In this document: in pieces, positions 57,731 to 64,000 of the stretch
Layout: each line of letters opens with the position of its first letter
How positions within the stretch are numbered: the stretch's first letter is position 1
Assembly: GCA_030549775.1 (NCBI GenBank)
Contig: CM060181.1
Coordinates: forward strand, 51,466,218-51,530,217
DNA length: 64,000 bases
Source of the DNA: Tamarix chinensis
Lineage: Eukaryota > Streptophyta > Magnoliopsida > Caryophyllales > Tamaricaceae
Direction: 5' to 3'
Notes under the pieces: generated by a model
Database searches by the model: none
Told to the model about the DNA's origin: nothing
The model's input: only the letters and a program-made list of their open reading frames with translations
Program-made: the position numbers and the translations under genes

Positions 57731-58510
57731 TTAAAGGTCAGAAATAGAGTTTCTGTGTTGTTCATATGAAAGGTTGATAATAGGTGGGAGGTTCAATACT
57801 TTGTTTAAGTCTAGAGTGGATGAGTTTGAGGCAGTATAAGGATATCTTGTACTCTGAGACCTTTGGAAACTAGGACTTATTGTTCCATCTTGGAACCGAG
57901 TAATTTGACTTAGTTTAGTATTTGGTTCATTAGATAGTCGTGGTTGCTTATCCTGAGATGGAGCAACATTTTTCAGGAGCCAATCATTTAGAAGGGTGAT
58001 ATCCCTCCATTTGATTGTTTGAGGAACAACCACATTTGCTCTGCTAGGGTACGTTTGGAGCAGAAGGATCTCACCCTTAATGCTCTGGGTTTTGGCGTTT
58101 GTTTTAAATGTAATTTTCATGATTTTGTAGTGGATATGATAAACTATAGCCATTGGTAGTGATCATTTCAACATCTCATACCCATGTGTTTTCACTTAAA
58201 GGGTAAGATAATGAAGAATGTTAAGATCAGATAAGGTAAGAGAGAAATTATCAATTGAAGAAAATAGGACTGTTGAGATGGAGTCTTCAAATCTTTTAAG
58301 TTTGCCATCATGTAAGATAGAAATGATTGAAGTATTCAATCCTTCCTTGAACCTTACTTGGATGAGGCCTAGATGTATGTATCTAAAGCCATAGGCGAGA
58401 TGTTTTTTGATTGAATTTTTTGAAAGATGTTTGATTGTTTCGAAAGGTTTTGAAATTTGTATGTCACGTTCTTCAGTTTTAATAACATAGTTTGTTTGAA
58501 AACCATACCA
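57731..58510 (-). pseudogene. Endogenous caulimovirid-like movement-protein fragment
   Basis: Two minus-strand open stretches (58153-57731 and about 58502-58340) together resemble the movement protein of plant pararetroviruses (Caulimoviridae), which modifies plasmodesmata for cell-to-cell spread. The upstream stretch has a YGFRYIHLGLIQV block. The downstream one begins MAIVYHIHYKIMKITFK and continues through a spacer with VPQTIKWRDITLLNDW to a Ser-rich tail. Stops interrupt the region between them (58340-58153). No coat protein, protease, RT or RNase H of viral type lies nearby, so this is a small fossil with no capacity to give virus. The clade is not certain; endogenous florendovirus- or petuvirus-like elements are the best guess. 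The alternative is an unrelated plant ORF. Confidence 0.55.
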
Positions 58511-58734
58511 TTTTGATGTTTTGTATTCTTCTGTATATATATATATATAAATTTTTTTGACGAATCCTTTTTTCGTTGTTTCCTAAATTTATTAAAAATG
58601 GCGTTTCTCATTTTTTTCTAACCTTATTTTTCAGTCCTAGTCTCCATCTCCGTGAAACATTACATCACACTCATTTTCATAGTTTGTTGGGAGCAAAAGC
58701 AAAAGAATCGACAACATTATCCATGGTTGAGCTT
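58511..58734. other. Short spacer with a TA microsatellite
   Basis: (TA)n at about 58532-58548. The open frame at 58576-58770 has no recognisable family. Confidence 0.5.
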
Positions 58735-59271
58735 CTACTCTCATTCCAAATCCTTTTTCTCTCTCTTTGATCCCTCATTTCATGTTCAATGAGGTACACT
58801 TGCTGCTATACATATAATTTACTAAACTAGTTTTTTTTCTTTTGTTTTCTCTTCTTATCTTGTTGAGTCCTAAATAATCATACTAGTCCTAAGACCTAAT
58901 GTATAGTTTTGTACCGCCAATTTTCATCATTACTTTCATTGTATTTATAGTTTAACTAAATTTTCACTCATGTAATTTGACATGGGTATTTTTTTGATCA
59001 GACAATAGGTCTACCTCTCATTCCATGTCCTCTTATTCTCTCTCTAATCCCTCATTTCAAGTTCAATTGTAAATCCAATTTACTAAACTAATTTTTCCTT
59101 TTGTTTTCTCATCTTATCTTGTTGAGTCATGAATAATCATACTAGTTATAAGACCTAATGTATAGTTTTGTACTACCAACTTTCATCATCACTTTTATTG
59201 CCTTTGTGGTTTAACTAAATTTTCACTCATGTAACTTGAAATTAGTATTTTCTTGACTAGACAATAGGTAT
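58735..59271. repeat. Tandem duplication of about 270 bp
   Basis: Copy 1 (58735-59010) and copy 2 (59011-59271) share CTCTCATTCCA, CTTATCTTGTTGAGTC, AAGACCTAATGTATAGTTTT and the end AGACAATAGGT. They differ by scattered substitutions and small indels. Neither is coding. Confidence 0.85.
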
Positions 59272-59599
59272 ACCAATTGGATTGACCTATTGCCTTGGAC
59301 TCTTATTATTTCCCCATACCCAAACAGAATTAGAGGGTCTCATAGACTACCTTGATCATAACTCAATCAACCGACTAGCACTAGGATACTTATCAAGCGC
59401 CACCCAACTCATGGCTGCCCCTCTCTATCACATATTTTGTGCTATACTTGTATAAATAGGGGATCTCATTTTCCATTTGAGGCATCAAAGAAATTTAATA
59501 ACACACCCTAATTTACTCCATTTTCTATCCCTAAAACTCCCTATGCCCAAAACCCCATAGTTCATATTTCTCCTCTAACATCATGCATCATCTATGGGG
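59272..59599 (+). repeat. 5' LTR and primer-binding site of Tat-type element 3
   Basis: A TATA box (TATAAATAGGGG, 59451-59462) is followed by ATCTCATTTTCCATTTGAGG. This parallels the TATATATAGGGTCTTGCATT arrangement on the minus strand of the Tat element 1 LTR. The LTR appears to end CA at 59583, and TGCATCATCTATGGGG (59584-59599) fits the Tat-type primer-binding/leader (compare GGCACCGTCTATGAC in element 1). The same AACAAAAAGTC leader follows. The left border is an estimate. Confidence 0.55.
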
Positions 59600-59979
59600 A
59601 CTTGAACAAAAAGTCATGTCACTCTCATAATCCCCATTCTGACCCAACTTGGGTCCTAAACACCCACCTAATAACTATGTTGTAGTCACATTCTACGAGG
59701 TTTAGCCCATGAATTTCAAGATTTGTGCATCCATATAGATGACACTGTTAGACATATGAGCCCCACTAGCCCACACCTTCAACGAATTTCAGACCATCCT
59801 TATTAGGTAACATTATTTAGATAAACACCAAGACTTACCATTCCCTATAGAAGTCCTTGACGAGGTTGCTAGCCACCATGATGATGGAGATCCTATATCA
59901 CAACTAATAAGTGCTATTATACATAAGGACATCAAAGAATCAATGGAGGTCCCAAGGGACAGAAAGTGAGGGCGGATAA
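59600..59979 (+). mobile_element. Tat-type element 3, gag N-terminal part
   Basis: It follows the leader directly. ATG at about 59617 corresponds in position to the gag start of elements 1 and 2 (MSLS- against MSPI-). The frame is broken. A clearer open segment near 59848-59970 reads VLDEVASHHDDGDPISQLIS. It is cut at 59979 by the solo LTR. Confidence 0.5.
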
Positions 59980-62858
59980 TGTAACACCCCAAAATTCACT
60001 TCTAGAAATTTTTTTTAGCGAAAGTGTAATAATAATATAGTTGGATGTTATCACTTTACTCGATATAAGTCTGACTTACTATACCATCATTTAGTGAATA
60101 CAAGAAAAAAACTTATAACTTAAAATAGATAAATGGAGAAAAAGTAAAATTTTATAAAACTTAAATAAGAATTTAGAGATTAACTTCTAGTACAATGTAA
60201 CAAAACACAATCAAAAGGAATATATTAGAATTAAGAGTCCTAAAGGTCCATACAAAACTAATAACTAGAAAACATAACTCTTCGTCCAATTAAAAATATC
60301 ATATAATCACCCTTCCGGGGGTAAAGCATCATACAAAGTAAAGTCATCTAAGTGGTCTTTATTGACTTGTACAATAAAGCCTGGTCGGTCTGCTCGTGGG
60401 ATGAGAATCACCCATAAAGAGGATGATCAATACACAATGTACTAAGTAAGAGAACACCACATTCATTGCAAGGGTATCCCAATACATAAGGCTACATAAT
60501 AATTAAATATGATATGATGCAAGATAAGAAATGATCTAGATTTTTCATCATTAGATATAATTACAATCCAATTTCTTAAGTACGTTGATTTTAGTGACCC
60601 TACTTTTCTTAATTCGGCAGAATGGATTGAATCACCTCTCTGGTTAAAATGCTCTAGAGCTACTATTATCATCAAGTGAAACCTATTCAACACCTCCCAA
60701 GGAAAATTCTCCTACACACTATTCTTAAACCGATGGAATAATATAAATCACCTATTAGGGTAAAATGTTCTTAAGCCACTATTGTTGTCCATTAGAATGG
60801 AGTCAACACCTCAGTCCCGACTTACGTGATCTTTCACTTTAAGTGATTAATGTCTTATTAGATTTTTTTTATCTAGATACCATCATACAGAAAAAATGTG
60901 AACTAGCATGACATATGAACTAGACTTAACCAAAATATACAAGGTACAAACAACACCTCAAAATGATGATTAGGAAATTCCTTAAGGAAAAATTCTGTAT
61001 CTCCCTTTCGAAACCTTAATTTCATAAGCTAAGCATAACTTGTCCCACAATATTCATTTCATCAGAAAATTTAGTATACCACATAAAATAAAATTATTAA
61101 TAACATATCTAACAATTAATGTCTAACTCCAACATCTTACACATGTGATAATGAATCTCCCTCTAGGGTTACTATTTCTAACTTAAGCAATTGTATCATT
61201 TTATTAGAATGATGTTTCTCATAATTACCCTAAATATTTCACGTGACTTTCTTAACATATTTTAAATCCACTTCCACCTTAGAAATGCAAAAATTAATAT
61301 TAACCAAAATGAACTTATATTACTAGAAACCTCAAATCTCATTTTTGATAGCTTGTGTCTTACTCAATCATTATTTGATCATTATAATTATGAAATAATT
61401 TATAAAATCATAAAAAATTATTATTCCATGATTATTTTCCACATTATCATAATATGTCCTTACGATAGCTAAAATACCTAAATTTCTACAAAAATTCTAC
61501 AAGTTCAATATCATCAATTTTTGACCTTCAATTAATTGCATCCACACAATCTCAACCATAATCATCACCTATTTCCATAATTTATCAATCTAATAGGTTG
61601 TATTACCACACTTAGGGTTTTGAAGATAAAACTAATTGCATGAATACCATATAAGCTCATGTTTTCAATAAATACTCTAAATTCAATATTATAATACAAC
61701 ATTATCATAAAATGATATTAACCTAGGAATTATGAAGTAAAATCACCCCAAACATGATATTACACAAAATACAGATGGCATTTAAAATTCATAACTTCAT
61801 CATGTATCGTTATTTAGCTGACACTGGTCAAAAGACCTAAGCCTATACGTCCAAGGCTGCTACAGACACATACAAGGCCAAAAGAAAGCACATGGTAGAG
61901 TATACAAATATTAATCAAGAAGAAATAAGGAGATTTGAAAAATTTAGGGAATAGAGAGAGAGAGAGAGAGAGAGAGACCCAGGGTGTTGGTCGAGATGAA
62001 TAAAAAGAGCTCTTCGCGTTTGGCAAATTAGTGACTGGCTGAGATTGAGGGGAAAAATACATGAAGAACCACGCTTGGTAAGACGACCAAGATAGGAGGA
62101 AGAAATACCTACTCAGTGAGTTGACGCGCTCGGTAAGACAATCAAGAACAAGTGAGCAACTTGGCTTGGCCAAGGGGGAGAAAAAAATGATTTTGGTGAT
62201 GAATTTAAAATGGTGGAATGATAGAGTCAGAAGAACAATGATAAAATAGGGTGGAGTTTGGTTAGAAGTTTCAAATTCTAACAATGTAAACCAGAGATGA
62301 CATTGGCTACCGATAGTAGTGGCTAGAAAATTGCTTAGAATTTAGCAAAAGAAAGTTTTTGTAGAATAAAGAGAAGAGAGAGTTTGGTGGTTGCAATAAA
62401 TGATGTAAAGAGTGAGATAACATGGGTATTTCCAGGTAAAGGGTGGTGTGTGGAGGGTTAGGACAACTAAGGGTTAGTGCAGATGGGTATGGGCTAAGGT
62501 AGAGATTGGGGGATTTAGGTAAAGTTGTCCGATGACACATTCCTAGGAAGATGGGATGGGACAAAGGTAATTATGATGCTATTCCTAGGTATATCTCTAT
62601 GGTACATGCTAGGAATCAAGAAATTTGGTTGGGAAAGGAAAACCACACAGAAGAGATGGACATTGGGGAGGGGGGGCGAAGAGAAAGAAAGAAAAAGGAA
62701 GAGAGAAAAAGAGGAATAAAGAAAAGAAAAAATGGAAAAAGAAGAATAAGTGTGGGATTGTGATTGAAGTTTGGTTTAAATTATAATTAGAGAATTAGAG
62801 TGATATTTAAAATAATAATTGTCCAAGATTAATGTAGATAAAATTTTGGGGTATTATA
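59980..62858 (-). mobile_element. 2.88-kb solo LTR inserted in Tat gag
   Basis: Termini are TGTAACACCCCAAAATT at 59980 and AAAATTTTGGGGTATTATA ending at 62858, so the ends are inverted repeats of each other. The flanks GATAA (59975-59979) and GATGA (62859-62863) form a 5-bp duplication with one mismatch. The interior compares to LTR A in reverse: its purine-rich segment (62300-62760) mirrors the pyrimidine-rich start of LTR A, and 60425-60450 matches 30305-30335. An (AG)n run lies at 61953-61977. No internal retroelement genes are present, and Tat gag continues on the right, so this is a solo LTR. Open frames inside are artefacts. Confidence 0.75.
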
Positions 62859-64000
62859 GATGAATAGGAGAACTCTACCTCCTTGGCTCATCACAAACAT
62901 ATATAATAGAGGAGCCTTAGTATTAAGAGCCATCAACATAGGATTCCTAAGGGTGAAATAAACAAAGGTCATGATCATGGGGATTGATGAATATAAAGGA
63001 AATAGGAAAACTTCCTTTAGAGAATAATAATAAAAAAAGGTTTCCAATGAGGTGAAGGTGGTGAACTTGCTAGATGAGACCAAGATTGGTTGACAGACCC
63101 CCTTCACCAAAATAATTACAAAAATGCTTCCATAGAGGATATAGGTGTTCTTCTTGGAAGCATTTGATAGCTTGACTAACCCAAAATATCACGTGAATGT
63201 ATTCCAAAGTTTGATGTTGTTAGCAGGTACCCAAGACGAGACACTGTGTAAAACATTTCTAGGAGAAATAAAACAGATGGCACTAATATGGATTGGAAGA
63301 TCAAAGCAAGATTACATTGAGTCATTTGCTTAGTCACTTACCAACACCCAATGTAGGGGTGATCAGATTTATCGCTTCCTTTCTTGGATCAATTTGATAG
63401 AGAAGTCCTTCGAATAAATGAATTTGATAATGACATTGCCAAGTACTCTCTCTTGCGAGGGATAACAAATCACCAATGGGTTGAGAATTTGCATCTATCC
63501 AAGAATAAGTCATACATGATGATAAGGAAGGATGCCCAACAAAGAATAGATGCTAAGAGCGTGATTCATGCCATGTTATCCAACATATAGATTCCATAAA
63601 CTTGGGAATGTATACAATAATCTGACTCAAAAAAGAAATAATAGTGAACTATATAGAAACAAGAGGGAGTTTCCACTCTTAATGGATAAACAAGGGTTTA
63701 TAGGGAATAAAAGAGAGCTATATGTCAGATATGACAGGTATATGCCATAACATGTATTCAACATGGAGAATGACTAAATGACCTTTCTAAGGCCTTCCCT
63801 AATGCAAGATGATCTCAAGAATAGTAATGTCAAAAAATGGTGTGTATATTGTGAAGATGTATGTCACAATATGAGGGAATGTATTCGTTAAATGAAAAAA
63901 TAGAATAATTAATAAGACAAGGGAATTTGTGAAGTTATATTTGCTACCTACCAAACAAAAGCGTGGAATCAAGTTGGACCACTCCACTTCCACTGCCTCC
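62859..64000 (+). mobile_element. Tat-type element 3, gag capsid and zinc-motif region (continues beyond window)
   Basis: Frame pieces match the retrotransposon gag family in order. FFLEAFDSLTNPKYHVNVFQ (from 63151) and LCKTFLGEIKQMALIWIG (to about 63300) are the capsid N-terminal half. After a frameshift come DQFDREVLRINEFDNDIAKY (from 63387) and SLLRGI. KKWCVYCEDVCHNMREC (about 63832-63885) is the zinc motif, with one expected histidine missing. Stops and frameshifts show it is dead. Protease and pol would lie to the right. Confidence 0.75.

Noticed and set aside
61953..61977. (AG)n tract as a regulatory GAGA element
   Set aside because: It is a simple repeat inside a solo LTR with no gene nearby.
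62525..62763. Two overlapping Lys/Arg/Glu-rich open frames
   Set aside because: They lie in the purine-rich part of the solo LTR and are composition artefacts.
1..64000. CRISPR array, bacterial operons or other prokaryotic systems
   Set aside because: There are no regularly spaced direct repeats with unique spacers. Spliced plant genes and plant retrotransposons show this is eukaryotic DNA.

Overview
This is nuclear DNA of a flowering plant, most likely a eudicot; the species cannot be named from the sequence. It is AT-rich and gene-poor. Genes have GT-AG introns, and most of the rest is decayed plant transposable elements: Ty3/gypsy elements of a chromovirus-like type and of the Tat type, L1-like LINEs, tRNA-derived SINEs and hAT-like MITEs.

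Only two genes look intact. One (minus strand, 20506 to 16416, three exons, 147 aa) encodes a plant LITAF-domain protein like Arabidopsis GILP. The other (plus strand, 34818 to 51958, six exons, 558 aa) encodes a C-terminally membrane-anchored NAC transcription factor of the NAC053/NAC078 (NTL) group. Its third intron is about 14.7 kb because an 11.5-kb Tat-type retrotransposon sits in it in antisense orientation. A third, broken gene (minus, 13237 to 12421) resembles the plant basic secretory protein family and has frameshifts and no HExxH motif.

Layout: 1-4530, Ty3/gypsy pol remnant and its 3' LTR. 4531-9560, LTR-like debris, ATT-rich DNA and a SINE. 9560-11500, LINE A. 11951-12157, a SINE with a perfect 10-bp target-site duplication. 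12421-14363, BSP pseudogene, a possible organellar insert and two terminal-repeat elements. 16416-20506, the LITAF gene with an LTR-element remnant in intron 1. 20958-22550, LINE B on the minus strand. 23520-30774, a nest read as MITE inside solo LTR inside Tat element inside a second long LTR. 30775-34440, LTR debris and AT-rich DNA. 34818-51958, the NAC gene with Tat element 1 (37748-49212), which carries four copies of one MITE family, a coiled-coil antisense ORF and tandem repeats beside its 3' LTR. 52599-57130, LINE C, nearly full length but lacking its catalytic RT core. 57731-58510, an endogenous caulimovirid-like movement-protein fragment. 58735-59271, a tandem duplication. 59272-64000, Tat element 3, with a 2.88-kb solo LTR inserted in its gag gene.

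The two intact genes show no sign of acting together. The window mainly records layered transposon insertion around and inside two genes. I found no convincing new functional system; the most unusual items are the antisense coiled-coil ORF with its internal duplication, the MITE family confined to Tat element 1, the nested insertions and the viral fossil.
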